From contig NZ_JALKAS010000001.1 in the NCBI RefSeq assembly GCF_023015695.1, positions 1,612,001 to 1,676,000 on the forward strand: a stretch of 64,000 nucleotides of DNA. Direction: 5' to 3'. This document shows positions 26,020-36,325 of the stretch, piece by piece. This stretch comes from Jannaschia sp. S6380. Lineage in GTDB: Bacteria; Pseudomonadota; Alphaproteobacteria; Rhodobacterales; Rhodobacteraceae. Below the pieces are notes generated by a model. The model was not told the origin of the DNA, searched no databases, and worked only from the letters and a program-made list of their open reading frames with translations. The position numbers and the translations under genes were made by a program. Position 1 is the stretch's first letter. Every line of letters begins with the position of its first letter.

Positions 26020-27738
26020 TCAGCCGGAAATCAGACCCATGCCCTCCAGCTTCAGCAGGACCTGCTGGGCACAGGTATCGACCTCATGGCCTTCGGTATC
26101 GACGACCAGCTCGGCATTGGTCGGCGCCTCGTAGGGGTCGGAGATGCCGGTAAATTCCTTGATCTTGCCTTCACGCGCCAGCTTGTACAGGCCCTTGCGG
26201 TCGCGACGTTCGCACTCCTCGACGCTGGTGGCCACGTGGACCTCGACGAAGGCGCCATAGGCCTCGACCATCTCGCGGACGGCCCGGCGGGTCGAAGTGT
26301 AGGGCGCGATCGGCGCGCAGATGGCCAGACCGCCGTTCTTGGTGATCTCGGACGCGACATAGCCGATGCGCTTGATGTTGATGTCGCGGTGTTCCTTGGA
26401 AAAACCAAGCTCGCTCGACAGATGCTTGCGCACCACGTCCCCGTCCAGAAGCGTGACCGGACGGCCGCCCATCTCCATCAGCTTGACCATGATCGCGTTG
26501 GCGATGGTCGACTTGCCCGAACCCGACAGCCCGGTGAAGAACACCGTGAACCCCTGCTGCGACCGCGGCGGCGAGGTGCGGCGCAACTCCTTGACCACCT
26601 CGGGGAAGGAGAACCAATCCGGGATCTCCAGCCCCTCGCGCAGACGGCGGCGAAGCTCGGTGCCCGAGATGTTCAGGATGGTGACGTTCTCACGATCCTC
26701 GATCTCGTCGTTGGGCTCGTACTGGGCGCGCTCCTGCACATAGACCATGTGCTTGAAGTCGACCATCTCGCAGCCGATCTCGTCCTGGTGTTCGCGGAAC
26801 AGGTCCTGCGCGTCGTAGGGGCCGTAGAAATCCTCGCCGGCTGAATTCTTGCCGGGGCCCGCGTGGTCGCGGCCGACGATCATGTGCGTGCAGCCGTGGT
26901 TGCGGCGGATCAGGCCGTGCCACACCGCCTCGCGCGGGCCGGCCATGCGCATCGCCAGGTTCAGCAGCGACATCGTCGTGGTCGCCTGCGGATACTTGTC
27001 CAGCACCGCCTCGTAGCAGCGCACGCGGGTGAAGTGATCGACGTCGCCCGGCTTGGTCATGCCGACGACGGGGTGGATCAGCAGGTTCGCCTGCGCCTCG
27101 CGCGCGGCGCGGAAGGTCAACTCCTGATGCGCGCGGTGCAGCGGGTTGCGCGTCTGGAACGCCACGATCCGGCGCCAGCCCAGCTTGCGGAAATATGCGC
27201 GCAGTTCGTTGGGCGTATCGCGGCGCGCGCGGAAATCGTAATGCACCGGCGGCTGGATCCCGGTGATCGCGCCCCCGACATAGACCGGACCGGCCGTGTT
27301 GTGCAGATAGTTCACCGCGGGATGCGCCAGGTCGTCGGCGCCGAACACCATCTCGGCCTCGCGCGCCTTGTCGGGGCGGTAGATGTCGGTCACCGACAGC
27401 ATCGCCAGGATCACGCCTTCCTGGTCGCGCAGCGCGATGTCCTGCCCCTCCTCCAGCGTGCCGGCGAACTCCTCGGAGACGTCCAGCGTGATCGGCATCG
27501 GCCAGAGCGTCCCGTCCGCCAGGCGCATCTTCTCGACCACGCCTTCGTAGTCGTCCTTGCCCAGGAACCCCTTCAGCGGGTTGAACCCACCGCTCATCAG
27601 CAACTCAAGGTCGCAGATCTGCCGGGGCGTCATGTCCCAGCTCGCCAGATCCGCCGCCTCGCGTTTCAGCTTCTGGGCACTGTCGTAACTCACGTATAGC
27701 TCGGGAATGGGGGCGAGGTTGGGAATGGCGCTGGGCAT
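26020..27738 (-). CDS. Bifunctional sulfate adenylyltransferase / adenylylsulfate kinase
   Basis: This 572-residue fusion makes APS from ATP and sulfate and then phosphorylates it to PAPS. The N-terminal part (to about residue 385) is a Sat-type ATP sulfurylase with FQTRNPLHRAHQEL (the HxxH site), MIVGRDHAGPG and the preceding GAITGIQPPVHYDF. The C-terminal part is an APS kinase with Walker A GLSGSGKST, LDGDVVRKHLSSELGFSKEHRDINIKRI and ICAPIAPYTSTRR. The fusion is common in the Rhodobacteraceae. PAPS could feed sulfate assimilation or the sulfotransferase encoded 6 kb away. A promoter-like element lies about 55 bases upstream. Confidence 0.95.
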   Translation of the reverse strand: MPSAIPNLAPIPELYVSYDSAQKLKREAADLASWDMTPRQICDLELLMSGGFNPLKGFLGKDDYEGVVEKMRLADGTLWPMPITLDVSEEFAGTLEEGQDIALRDQEGVILAMLSVTDIYRPDKAREAEMVFGADDLAHPAVNYLHNTAGPVYVGGAITGIQPPVHYDFRARRDTPNELRAYFRKLGWRRIVAFQTRNPLHRAHQELTFRAAREAQANLLIHPVVGMTKPGDVDHFTRVRCYEAVLDKYPQATTTMSLLNLAMRMAGPREAVWHGLIRRNHGCTHMIVGRDHAGPGKNSAGEDFYGPYDAQDLFREHQDEIGCEMVDFKHMVYVQERAQYEPNDEIEDRENVTILNISGTELRRRLREGLEIPDWFSFPEVVKELRRTSPPRSQQGFTVFFTGLSGSGKSTIANAIMVKLMEMGGRPVTLLDGDVVRKHLSSELGFSKEHRDINIKRIGYVASEITKNGGLAICAPIAPYTSTRRAVREMVEAYGAFVEVHVATSVEECERRDRKGLYKLAREGKIKEFTGISDPYEAPTNAELVVDTEGHEVDTCAQQVLLKLEGMGLISG

Positions 27739-27767
27739 CTGGCTTCTTTCGCAATCGGAACGGACAT

Positions 27768-27784
27768 GCCCCGAAAACAGGGGC
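27768..27784 (-). other. Leader hairpin of the sulfate activation gene
   Basis: GCCCC and GGGGC with a 7-base loop form a 5-bp stem between the putative promoter and the start codon. It is not followed by a T-run. It may be a modest mRNA structure with no proven role. Confidence 0.25.
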
Positions 27785-27792
27785 TCGGGCGC

Positions 27793-27821
27793 CTCTAGAC
27801 GCAAGACCGTCCGCGTTTCAA
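27793..27821 (-). promoter_or_regulatory. Putative promoter of the Sat-CysC gene
   Basis: On the minus strand TTGAAA (27821-27816), 17 bases, then CTAGAG (27798-27793). It gives a leader of about 50 nt. The match to a housekeeping promoter is moderate. Confidence 0.4.
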
Positions 27822-27913
27822 GCCGTCGCGCGCGCAACACGGTGTTGACGCCCCCGCATGGCGCCCGCCGGCACCGCGACGGGGCATCACCCGGCGCGCG
27901 GCGGCGTCATCCC

Positions 27914-28990
<1,077 letters not shown>

Positions 28991-29023
28991 TCACGGTGAT
29001 GCGATCCGGGGATGATCGCGACG

Positions 29024-29049
29024 CAATCTTGCGCGCTCTTGAAAGATTG
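29024..29049. promoter_or_regulatory. Inverted repeat between trxB and the Lrp gene
   Basis: CAATCTT (29024-29030) and AAGATTG (29043-29049) are perfect 7-bp arms 12 bases apart, in the divergent trxB/Lrp intergenic region. Position and form suit a regulator binding site, perhaps Lrp's own operator. It has not been compared with known sites. Confidence 0.35.
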
Positions 29050-29103
29050 TTGCGGTTTTCCGCGCATCGTGGGACATATCCGCAATCCGAACAGGCAGGA
29101 CAC

Positions 29104-29604
29104 ATGGCACATTCCAAACTCGACCCGATCGACCGACAGATCCTCGCCGAACTGCAGGGCGACGGGCGCATGACCAATGTCGAACTTGCCCGACGTGTCG
29201 GCATCAGCGCGCCGCCCTGCCTGCGGCGGGTCCGTGCGCTGGAAGAGGCGGGTTACATCCTGGGCTACCATGCCGATGTCGACGCCCGCGCGCTCGGGTT
29301 CGAAGTGCAGGTCTACGCCATGGTCTCGCTTGCCCGCCAGGCCGAGAGCGACCTTTCCGCGTTCGAGAACCTGTGCCGCGACTGGCCCCTCGTGCGCGAA
29401 TGCCACATGCTCAACGGCGAGATCGACTTCGTCCTGAAATGCGTGGCGCCCGACCTGTCATCCTTCCAGTCCTTCCTGACCGGCCAGCTGACGGCGGCCG
29501 AGAACGTGGCCAGCGTGAAGACATCGCTCGTCATCCGTGCCGCCAAGGACGTACCCGGCGTCCCGTTCGAGGTGCTGGAGGAGCGGCTGGCGCAAGACGC
29601 GTGA
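29104..29604 (+). CDS. Lrp/AsnC family transcriptional regulator
   Basis: This 166-residue protein has an N-terminal helix-turn-helix (residues about 5-60: LDPIDRQILAELQGDGRMTNVELARRVGISAPPCLRRVRALE) and a C-terminal RAM/effector domain (GFEVQVYAMVSL ... RECHMLNGEIDFVLKCVAPDL). Such proteins form octamers and respond to amino acids. The gene lies divergent to trxB, and an inverted repeat between them may be its site. The regulated set is not known. Confidence 0.92.
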   Translation: MAHSKLDPIDRQILAELQGDGRMTNVELARRVGISAPPCLRRVRALEEAGYILGYHADVDARALGFEVQVYAMVSLARQAESDLSAFENLCRDWPLVRECHMLNGEIDFVLKCVAPDLSSFQSFLTGQLTAAENVASVKTSLVIRAAKDVPGVPFEVLEERLAQDA

Positions 29605-29608
29605 CGGC

Positions 29609-29633
29609 GGAACCGCCGCAGCCGCGCAGCGTT
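29609..29633 (+). promoter_or_regulatory. Putative EcfG promoter of the FNT transporter gene
   Basis: GGAAC (29609-29613), exactly 16 bases, then CGTT (29630-29633). It begins 5 bases after the Lrp stop and leaves a leader of about 40 nt to the FNT start, which has GAGAGGAA as RBS. It matches the EcfG consensus. Confidence 0.5.
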
Positions 29634-29680
29634 GCCCCTGCGAACGTGATCCGGCCCCGGTCGTCGGGGAGAGGAACCGG

Positions 29681-30610
29681 ATGAGCCGCGAGCATACCGA
29701 CTGGGACGGCAGCGCCGACGATGCCGAGACCGAGGCTCGCGAGGCGCAGTCCCGCGCCAGGGCGCGCGAGCGGGAAACCCGCCGAAATCGCCCCACCGCC
29801 ACCGAACATTCCCTGACGCGGGAGGAGCGCGACGCCGTCTCCGACCACGGCAAGCTGAATGCGCTGACGGTCTATTCCATCATCCTGCGAGAGGGCGAGG
29901 AAGAACTGAGCCGCCCCAAGCGGTCGCTATGGTGGTCCGGCGTCACCGCCGGACTGGGCATCTCGACCTCGGTGCTGATGACCGGGCTGTTCCGGGCGGA
30001 ACTCGGGCCCGACCATCCCTACCTGACGCTGATCTCCAGCGTCGGATATACCTTCGGTTTCGTCCTGGTGATCCTTTGCCGGTTGCAGCTCTTTACCGAG
30101 AACACGATCACCGTCGTGCTCCCTTTCCTTGCCCGACCCAGCCTGGCGGGCTTCGCAGAAATCGCCCGCCTCTGGGGCATCGTCTTCGTCGCCAACTTGG
30201 TCGGCACCTTTGTGACGGCCGCGCTGGCCGTGCATGCCGGCATCATCTCGCCCGAGATCCTGGCCGCCATTCTGGACATCTCGCATCACCTGGCGGAATT
30301 CACCCCGATGGAGGCGCTCCTGCGCGGCATCCCCTCGGGCTTCTTTATCGCGGCCCTGGTCTGGATGCTGCCCTCGGCCAAGGGGTCCGAGCTGGCGATC
30401 ATCGTGATGTTCACCTGGCTCATCGCCGCCGGCGGCTTCACCCATGTCGTCGCCGGGTCGAACGAGATCTTCACCCTGGTCCTGAACGGCGAGCTGGGCA
30501 TCCTCGACGCCCTACTCAGCCATATCCTGCCGGTGCTGGTGGGCAACATCCTGGGCGGCACCGGGCTCTTCGCGATGCTGGCCTACGGCCAGATCCACGA
30601 CGAGATGTAG
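29681..30610 (+). CDS. Formate/nitrite transporter (FNT) family membrane protein
   Basis: This 309-residue protein has a charged N-terminal cytoplasmic stretch (about 75 residues rich in Arg/Glu) and then six hydrophobic helices of the FNT channel fold (WWSGVTAGLGISTSVLMTGL through VLVGNILGGTGLFAML). The re-entrant pore motifs are recognisable in LQLFTENTITVV and HVVAGSNEIFTLVLNG. The long N-terminus points to the YfdC-like subgroup, whose cargo is unclear, rather than the short FocA/NirC type. An EcfG-type promoter precedes it, suggesting stress induction. Confidence 0.82.
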   Translation: MSREHTDWDGSADDAETEAREAQSRARARERETRRNRPTATEHSLTREERDAVSDHGKLNALTVYSIILREGEEELSRPKRSLWWSGVTAGLGISTSVLMTGLFRAELGPDHPYLTLISSVGYTFGFVLVILCRLQLFTENTITVVLPFLARPSLAGFAEIARLWGIVFVANLVGTFVTAALAVHAGIISPEILAAILDISHHLAEFTPMEALLRGIPSGFFIAALVWMLPSAKGSELAIIVMFTWLIAAGGFTHVVAGSNEIFTLVLNGELGILDALLSHILPVLVGNILGGTGLFAMLAYGQIHDEM

Positions 30611-30644
30611 GCCGCCCCCGAACCATCCGATCCTTCCTCGGCCC

Positions 30645-31565
30645 TCAAAGCTTCAGGGCCGGAATGATCTGCTTCTTGCGGCTCATCACCCCCGGCAACA
30701 CGACCTGGTCGCCCGAAACCGTCGCTCCGAAGCTCGCCTCGGCCACCTGCTTGGTCAGATCGTTGGGCACCAGCAGCGTCGCCTCCTCGTTCAGGATGTC
30801 GACCACGAACAGCAGCACCTGCGTCACCTGGTCCTCGGCCGCGACCTCGGGCATCGCGGCCATCAGCGCATCCTTGCGCGACAGGATCGACTCGGGCGAG
30901 GTCGTCTCCAGGACCGAGACGCGGAACCTGGTGTCGTCGACCTCGTACTCCTTCGAGTCCATGCGCAGAAGCTCCACTTCGGAATAGGCCGAGACGTCGG
31001 ATTTCGCCGCGAACATCTCGTCGGCGAAACCGGGGATGTCGACACCCAGATCGCCGGCCAGCCGTTCGGCCAGGGCGCGGTCGTGGTCGGTCGTGGTCGG
31101 GCTGCGGAACGCCAAGGTGTCCGACAGGATGCACGTCAGCATCGCGCCCTTGATCGCCTCGGGCGCCGACGACAGCGAGCCGCCCATCAGGTCGGCCATG
31201 ATCGTCGCCGTGCAGGCCAACGGCCGGATGGTGATGTCGATCGGCACGATCGTCTCGATCCCGCCGGTCAGCTTGTGATGGTCGATGATCTGCCGGATGT
31301 CGGCATTCGCGATGTTGGCCGGCAATTCGGAGGGATTGTTCGTATCCACGATCACGCAGGGCTGCCCTCCCTCCACGTCGCGCACGATCTCGGGCTTGGG
31401 CAGGTCCCACCGCTTCAGCATCCACGCGGCCTCGGTGTTGGGCTCGCCCAGCAGGACGGGCTTGGCGTCCTGCCCCATCACCTCGTTCATGTACCAGGCC
31501 CAGGCGATCGGGCTGCCGGTGGAATCGGTGTCGGGGGAGGTGTGGCCGAAGACGAGGGTGGTCAT
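30645..31565 (-). CDS. ppaC: Manganese-dependent inorganic pyrophosphatase
   Basis: This 306-residue DHH-family enzyme hydrolyses pyrophosphate with manganese. VFGHTSPDTDSTGSPIAWAWY is the N-terminal metal site, CVIVDTNNPSEL follows, then the DHH in IIDHHKL. The C-terminal DHHA2 domain ends with SRKKQIIPAL, typical of family II enzymes. It replaces the more usual family I Ppa; whether a Ppa exists elsewhere is unknown. A good promoter lies about 35-65 bases upstream. Confidence 0.95.
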   Translation of the reverse strand: MTTLVFGHTSPDTDSTGSPIAWAWYMNEVMGQDAKPVLLGEPNTEAAWMLKRWDLPKPEIVRDVEGGQPCVIVDTNNPSELPANIANADIRQIIDHHKLTGGIETIVPIDITIRPLACTATIMADLMGGSLSSAPEAIKGAMLTCILSDTLAFRSPTTTDHDRALAERLAGDLGVDIPGFADEMFAAKSDVSAYSEVELLRMDSKEYEVDDTRFRVSVLETTSPESILSRKDALMAAMPEVAAEDQVTQVLLFVVDILNEEATLLVPNDLTKQVAEASFGATVSGDQVVLPGVMSRKKQIIPALKL

Positions 31566-31600
31566 CACGGGGTTCCTTGTCGAGAATGGGGTCGCGCGGG

Positions 31601-31629
31601 GCCATACCAACGGCCACGCCCCTTGTCAC
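31601..31629 (-). promoter_or_regulatory. Putative ppaC promoter
   Basis: On the minus strand GTGACA (31629-31624), 17 bases, then TATGGC (31606-31601). It gives a leader of about 30 nt before the ppaC ATG. Confidence 0.4.
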
Positions 31630-31653
31630 GAGGCGGAACCCGGAAAGGCACGG

Positions 31654-32319
31654 ATGCGCGAGACCGATCTCTACCCGCCGGTGAAGGCGTTTCTCGAACG
31701 TCAGGGATATGAGGTGAAGGGCGAGATCGGGCCGGCCGACGTCGTGGCCCTGCGGGCGGGCGAGCCCCCCGTCATCGTCGAGTTGAAGACCGGCTTCAGC
31801 CTCGCGCTCATCCATCAGGGGATCGACCGTCAGGCCGTCACGCCGCATGTCTATCTGGCCGTGCCGGACGTCTCCGGCCGGCGCGGCTGGACGGCGCTCA
31901 AGGCCAACCTCAAGCTGGCGCGGCGCTTGGGGCTGGGCGTGATCACGGTGCGCCCGGGCGACGGGCTGGTCACGGTCCACTGCGATCCCGGCCCGTTCCG
32001 TCCGCGCCTGACGGCCCGCCCGAAAGCGCGCCTGCTGCGCGAATTCGCGCGCCGTCGCGGCGACCCGTCCCCCGGGGGCGCGACCCGCGATGGCCTCGTC
32101 ACCGCGTATCGCCAGGACGCGCTGGCATTGGCGCGGCATTTGGGCTCCGCGGGCGCCACCCGCGGACGCGACGTGCGCGATGCAACCGGCGTCATGCGTG
32201 CCACGGCCATCATGCGCGACAATCATTACGGCTGGTTCGTGCGCGTGGCGCTGGGCACCTACACGCTCAGCGATGCCGGGCGGGCGGCCACGCAGGCGCC
32301 GAAGGGTACGCGATCCTGA
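31654..32319 (+). CDS. DUF2161 family PD-(D/E)xK-like protein
   Basis: This 221-residue protein matches DUF2161, annotated as a putative phosphodiesterase/nuclease-like domain. MRETDLYPPVKAFLERQGYEVKGEIGPADVVAL and VIVELKTGFSLALIHQGIDRQ give the PD-(D/E)xK nuclease core (D in ADVVAL, E-L-K in VELK). The C-terminal part (YRQDALALARHL ... RDNHYGWFVRVALGTYTLS) is the family's second conserved block. Activity is unproven. It stands divergent from ppaC. Confidence 0.8.
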   Translation: MRETDLYPPVKAFLERQGYEVKGEIGPADVVALRAGEPPVIVELKTGFSLALIHQGIDRQAVTPHVYLAVPDVSGRRGWTALKANLKLARRLGLGVITVRPGDGLVTVHCDPGPFRPRLTARPKARLLREFARRRGDPSPGGATRDGLVTAYRQDALALARHLGSAGATRGRDVRDATGVMRATAIMRDNHYGWFVRVALGTYTLSDAGRAATQAPKGTRS

Positions 32320-32386
32320 CATCCGGCCCCGGAGGTCGCGGGAATTCGGCGCTCGACAGACGCCGCGGGGCAAGTCACGAAACGCC

Positions 32387-33247
32387 ATGCGTCTCCTCCT
32401 GATGACCCTTTTCGCCCTTTGCTTTCTCGCCGCGAACTCGCTGCTGACCCGCGCGGGCGTGCTCGACGGGACCGACCCTCTGACTTTCGCGGCGATCCGG
32501 GTGGCGGGCGGCGCGGTCGTGCTGGCGGCGCTCGCGGCACGGCGGGGGATCCCGCTCGGCGGATCGCATCGCTGGGGCGCGGCGGTGGCGCTGGTCATCT
32601 ATCTGCTGGGCTTTTCGCTGGCTTATCGCACGCTCGATGCGGGGCTGGGCGCGCTTATCCTGTTCGCGACCGTCCAGCTTGGCCTCTTCGGCCTGTCGCT
32701 GGTTCGCGGCGAACCGTCCGGCCCGCTTCGCCTGGCCGGCATGGCGCTGGCGCTGGGCGGGCTCGCCTGGCTGCTGCTGCCCGGCGGCGGCGTCCGGGCG
32801 GCCCCGGCGGACGTCGCCTGGATGATCGTGGCCGGCCTCGGCTGGGCCGCCTACAGCTTCGCCGGCAAGTTCGAGCGACGCCCCCTGTCGGGCACCGCCG
32901 GCAACTTCGTGATCGCCACCGGGCTGTTCGCGCTGGCCTTCCCGATCTGGTGGGGCGGCGCCGTCACCCCGTTCGGGGCGGCGATGGCGCTCTGTTCGGG
33001 GGGCATCGCGTCGGGCATCGGCTACGCGCTCCTGTTCCGGGTTCTGCCCCGCATGGGCGTGGCCACGGCGGGGGTCGCGCAACTGGGTGTTCCGGTGATC
33101 GCCATGATCGGCGGCGCGATCCTGCTGGGCGAGGTGCCGGATCTCCGCGCATTGGCGGCGGGCGGGCTGGTCATCGCGGGCATCGCGCTTGCCACGCTGC
33201 GGTCGGGTACGCGCGCGGCATCCGCCGCCGGTCCCCCGCGCCCCTGA
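32387..33247 (+). CDS. EamA/DMT family transporter
   Basis: This 286-residue membrane protein is predicted to have about 10 helices in two repeated five-helix EamA units, with the family's ANSLLTRAGV and FAAIRVAGGAVVLAALA near the N-terminus. It also has AAYSFAGKF and VAQLGVPVIAMIGGAILLGEVPD in the second half. Such proteins export amino acids, nucleosides or other metabolites; the cargo is unknown. It has no obvious partner gene. Confidence 0.85.
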   Translation: MRLLLMTLFALCFLAANSLLTRAGVLDGTDPLTFAAIRVAGGAVVLAALAARRGIPLGGSHRWGAAVALVIYLLGFSLAYRTLDAGLGALILFATVQLGLFGLSLVRGEPSGPLRLAGMALALGGLAWLLLPGGGVRAAPADVAWMIVAGLGWAAYSFAGKFERRPLSGTAGNFVIATGLFALAFPIWWGGAVTPFGAAMALCSGGIASGIGYALLFRVLPRMGVATAGVAQLGVPVIAMIGGAILLGEVPDLRALAAGGLVIAGIALATLRSGTRAASAAGPPRP

Positions 33248-33312
33248 CGCGTCGTCCGACGTCGCGTCCGCGGCCCCGGCGACCGCTGGTGCGCGCCCTG
33301 TCCAGCGACTAG

Positions 33313-34050
33313 ATGGCGGGGATGATCCGCGCCCTCCTCCTCGCGATCGGTCTGGCGTCGCCCGCGACGGCCGGCACCGTGCCCGATTGCGTCGTCCTGC
33401 TGCACGGCCTCGCGCGCAGCGATGCTTCGCTCCTCGTGCTCGAAGGCGCGCTTGCGGCCGAGGGCTACCGCGTCGTCAACAGCGACTACGATCCAGCCGG
33501 TGGACGGATCGAGGCGCTGGCCGACACCGCCGTCCCGCGCGCCATCGCGCGGTGCGGCCTGTCCCCGCGCATCCATTTCGTGACCCATTCGATGGGCGGC
33601 ATCCTGCTGCGATCATGGTTCGCGGGCAGCACTCTGGCGCGCCGGGGCCGGACGGTCATGCTGGCACCGCCCAATGGCGGCTCCGAGATCGTGGACCGGA
33701 TGGCCGAGTTCCCGCCCTTCGATCGGGTCAACGGCCCCGCCGGCAAACAGCTGGGCACCGATGGGCTGGCCACGAAGCTTGGGCCGGTCTGGGCGGATGT
33801 CGGGATCATCGCGGGCGACCGCAGTCTGAACCCGATCTGGTCGACGGTCCTGCCCGGGCCGGATGACGGCAAGGTCTCGGTCGCCTCCACCCGCGTTGCG
33901 GGGATGGCCGACCATGTGGTGCTGCCGGTCACGCATACGTTCATGATGAACCAACCGCTGGTGATCGGGCAGGTGCTGGCTTTCCTCGCCGAAGGCCGGT
34001 TCGACCCGGACCTGACGCTGGGCGACGTGGTCGACACCTTCACCGACTAG
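33313..34050 (+). CDS. Secreted alpha/beta hydrolase, esterase-like
   Basis: This 245-residue protein has a signal peptide (about residues 1-20, [17 protein letters not shown]). The hydrolase core has [14 protein letters not shown] (oxyanion HG), the nucleophile elbow THSMGG, and a catalytic histidine probably in LPVTHTFMM near residue 215. It resembles LipA/PGAP1-type lipases and esterases. The substrate is unknown. It converges on the sulfotransferase gene, the two stops overlapping by 4 bases. Confidence 0.8.
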   Translation: MAGMIRALLLAIGLASPATAGTVPDCVVLLHGLARSDASLLVLEGALAAEGYRVVNSDYDPAGGRIEALADTAVPRAIARCGLSPRIHFVTHSMGGILLRSWFAGSTLARRGRTVMLAPPNGGSEIVDRMAEFPPFDRVNGPAGKQLGTDGLATKLGPVWADVGIIAGDRSLNPIWSTVLPGPDDGKVSVASTRVAGMADHVVLPVTHTFMMNQPLVIGQVLAFLAEGRFDPDLTLGDVVDTFTD

Positions 34051-36182
34051 TCCGGCAGCAGGCCTCGCTCCGACAGGGCGCGGATCAGCGGCGCGATCTC
34101 GCCCGCGCTGCGCCGCCACCCCCCCTTGGAGGAGCGATAGAGCGGCTGGCGGACCTGCGCGAAGCTGAGCGTGGCCACACGTTTGGCGGATTCGTGGAAG
34201 GAGAGCACGGCCGGGTCCCAGTCCAGGTCGCAAGCGGCGAGCAGGGAACGCGCCCGGCCTTCGGGATCGTCGAGCAGGTCTTCGTAGGCGATCCGGTGGA
34301 ACGCGCCCGGCACTTCCGCCCGCCAGAAGGCGAGCGCCTGGTGGAACTGTCCGATCTGGTCGGCGATCCCTTCCTGCGTGGCGGCGTAGCGATGCGTCCC
34401 TTCGCGGAAGTGGTTGCGCCAGATGGACAGGCCCACGTCACGCGGGTCGCGGGTCACGACCACGACATGTGCCTTGGGCAGGATGGCGCGGATCACCCCG
34501 ATTTCCAGGAACGAATAGATCGACTTGTCCGTCCGCCGCGTGTCCTCGTCAGGCAGGGCACGTTCGGCGTAGGCCGCACCGGCGGCCGAGAGCTGGGCCC
34601 GCGTCACCGGGTCCCCCGCCTTCCACGTCTCGCAAAGCGGCGCGGTGATCCGGCGCAACACCGCCAGCTCTCCGCCGGCGGTGACGCCCGGATGCGCGCC
34701 CAGGATCGCCTCGACCAGCGTCGTGCCGGACCGGGGCAACCCGGTGACGAAGATCGGCGCGGCGTCGCAACTGCCGGCGACGCCGTCCTGCAGCGCGGCC
34801 CGAAGGGCGGGCCAGACCTGCGTCGTCATCGCGGTCCAGGCCTGTCGTGCCTGTGCCGGGTCATACGGATAGCTTCGCGCCATGGAGGCGTTGGCCTGCG
34901 CCAGATGCCGGGCCGCCGCCTCGGGATCGGCGGCCTGCAGGACGCGCGCCAGGCCATAGTCGATCGCGCGCGCGGCCTGTTCCGGCAGGGTGCCGCCGTC
35001 GCGCAGCGCGACCATTCGCGCCACCACCGGGTCGGTCGGGTCCAACCGGGTGCCGTAGCAAAGCGCGCGGAACGCCGTGCCCCCCCGGGGCCGGGCGGCG
35101 ACGGCGGCGCGTAGGTCCGCCTCGGCCGCCTCCGTCTCTCCCAGCGTCTGGCGCAGTTGGCCCCGCGCGGTCAGGACGTCGGCATCCCCGGGGGATCGGG
35201 CCGCCAAGCGGTCAAGAACCTCGCGCGCGGCGTCGAGCTGTCCGCCACGCTGCAGGGTCTGCGCGACGAGAAGGTCGCGCCCGGGCGCGTCCTCGGCGCG
35301 GGCCCGGGCGTGGTCCAGCGCGGCTGCGACGTCGCCCGTCTGCATCGCCGCCTCGGCGGCCAGGACACGGGCCGCGTCGGAGCGGGGCGCCTTGGCCAGA
35401 ACCTGTGCGACGATGTCCGCGGCGCGTTCCGCCAGACCGGCCTGCAGCGCGATCCGACCCCAGTTCACCTGCGCCCGGGTCGATAGCGGTGCCAGTTCCG
35501 CGGCCCGCCGGGCCGCGACCAGCGCACGCACCACATCCCCGGACGACGCGGCGGCCGCCGCCTGACCAAGGCGCAGGTCGACGGCGTAGGGCTCCAGCCG
35601 GACACCCTGCGCGAACGCCTCGGCGGCGGCGCGCGATCGACCTGCCTTCAGCCTGGCATGGCCCAGAACCGCCCAGATCCGTGCGCCCGCCTTTCGACGC
35701 AGAATGATCGCCGCCTGCCGTTCCACCGCTGCGAGATCGCGTGCCTTGGCCGCGCGCGTCAGGGCCACGAGATCGGCCTTCGCGGCGGCGCCCAGACCCG
35801 TCGCCTGGGCCCCCTGCCCCGAGGCGGCACCTTGCAGCATAGTGACGAGGGCCTGGCCCAGCCCGGCTTTGCGGGCCCGTTTGACCACCGTACCGCCCCG
35901 CCCCTGGCCGGCCTCGAACAAGGCCAGCTCCAACCACGCCACGGGCTCCCGGGGGGCAAGACGCAGGCAGGTCGCGAAGTCCCGGCGCGCGGCGTCCGGC
36001 CTGCCGGCCGCCGCTTCGGCGCGCGCGGACAGAAGCCAGCCCTCCGCCAGTCCCGGGTGACGCTCCAACAGGGGGCCGAGCAGCGCGCTGGCCTCGTCCG
36101 CCCGATCGGCCAGGAGCGCGGCCTGGGCCCGATGCAGGCATTCGGTCGGATCGCTGTCCGATTGGGCCGGTTCTTCATCCAT
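34047..36182 (-). CDS. TPR-repeat sulfotransferase
   Basis: In this 711-residue protein the first ~480 residues are TPR-like helical repeats (Ala/Arg-rich, e.g. [35 protein letters not shown]). The C-terminal ~230 residues are a PAPS-dependent sulfotransferase domain. The 5'-phosphosulfate loop is [21 protein letters not shown], and the 3'-phosphate-binding region is [16 protein letters not shown]. The enzyme would transfer sulfate from PAPS to a carbohydrate, protein or lipid bound through the TPR part. The start [12 protein letters not shown] was chosen because longer versions add an unlikely stretch. A PAPS-making gene lies 6 kb away and a Hint-domain gene is divergent. Confidence 0.85.
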   Translation of the reverse strand: MDEEPAQSDSDPTECLHRAQAALLADRADEASALLGPLLERHPGLAEGWLLSARAEAAAGRPDAARRDFATCLRLAPREPVAWLELALFEAGQGRGGTVVKRARKAGLGQALVTMLQGAASGQGAQATGLGAAAKADLVALTRAAKARDLAAVERQAAIILRRKAGARIWAVLGHARLKAGRSRAAAEAFAQGVRLEPYAVDLRLGQAAAAASSGDVVRALVAARRAAELAPLSTRAQVNWGRIALQAGLAERAADIVAQVLAKAPRSDAARVLAAEAAMQTGDVAAALDHARARAEDAPGRDLLVAQTLQRGGQLDAAREVLDRLAARSPGDADVLTARGQLRQTLGETEAAEADLRAAVAARPRGGTAFRALCYGTRLDPTDPVVARMVALRDGGTLPEQAARAIDYGLARVLQAADPEAAARHLAQANASMARSYPYDPAQARQAWTAMTTQVWPALRAALQDGVAGSCDAAPIFVTGLPRSGTTLVEAILGAHPGVTAGGELAVLRRITAPLCETWKAGDPVTRAQLSAAGAAYAERALPDEDTRRTDKSIYSFLEIGVIRAILPKAHVVVVTRDPRDVGLSIWRNHFREGTHRYAATQEGIADQIGQFHQALAFWRAEVPGAFHRIAYEDLLDDPEGRARSLLAACDLDWDPAVLSFHESAKRVATLSFAQVRQPLYRSSKGGWRRSAGEIAPLIRALSERGLLPD

Positions 36183-36325
36183 GACGGTCGCGTAGCATGG
36201 CAAAAGCGCCACAGAAACCACCGCGCGAAACCTGTTGTTTCCGCCCGGGCACTAGACCGGGACCAGCCCCGCACTGTATCCACGCCAACAGCGGTGGGGG
36301 CCGCAATTGCCGGGACGACCTCGTC

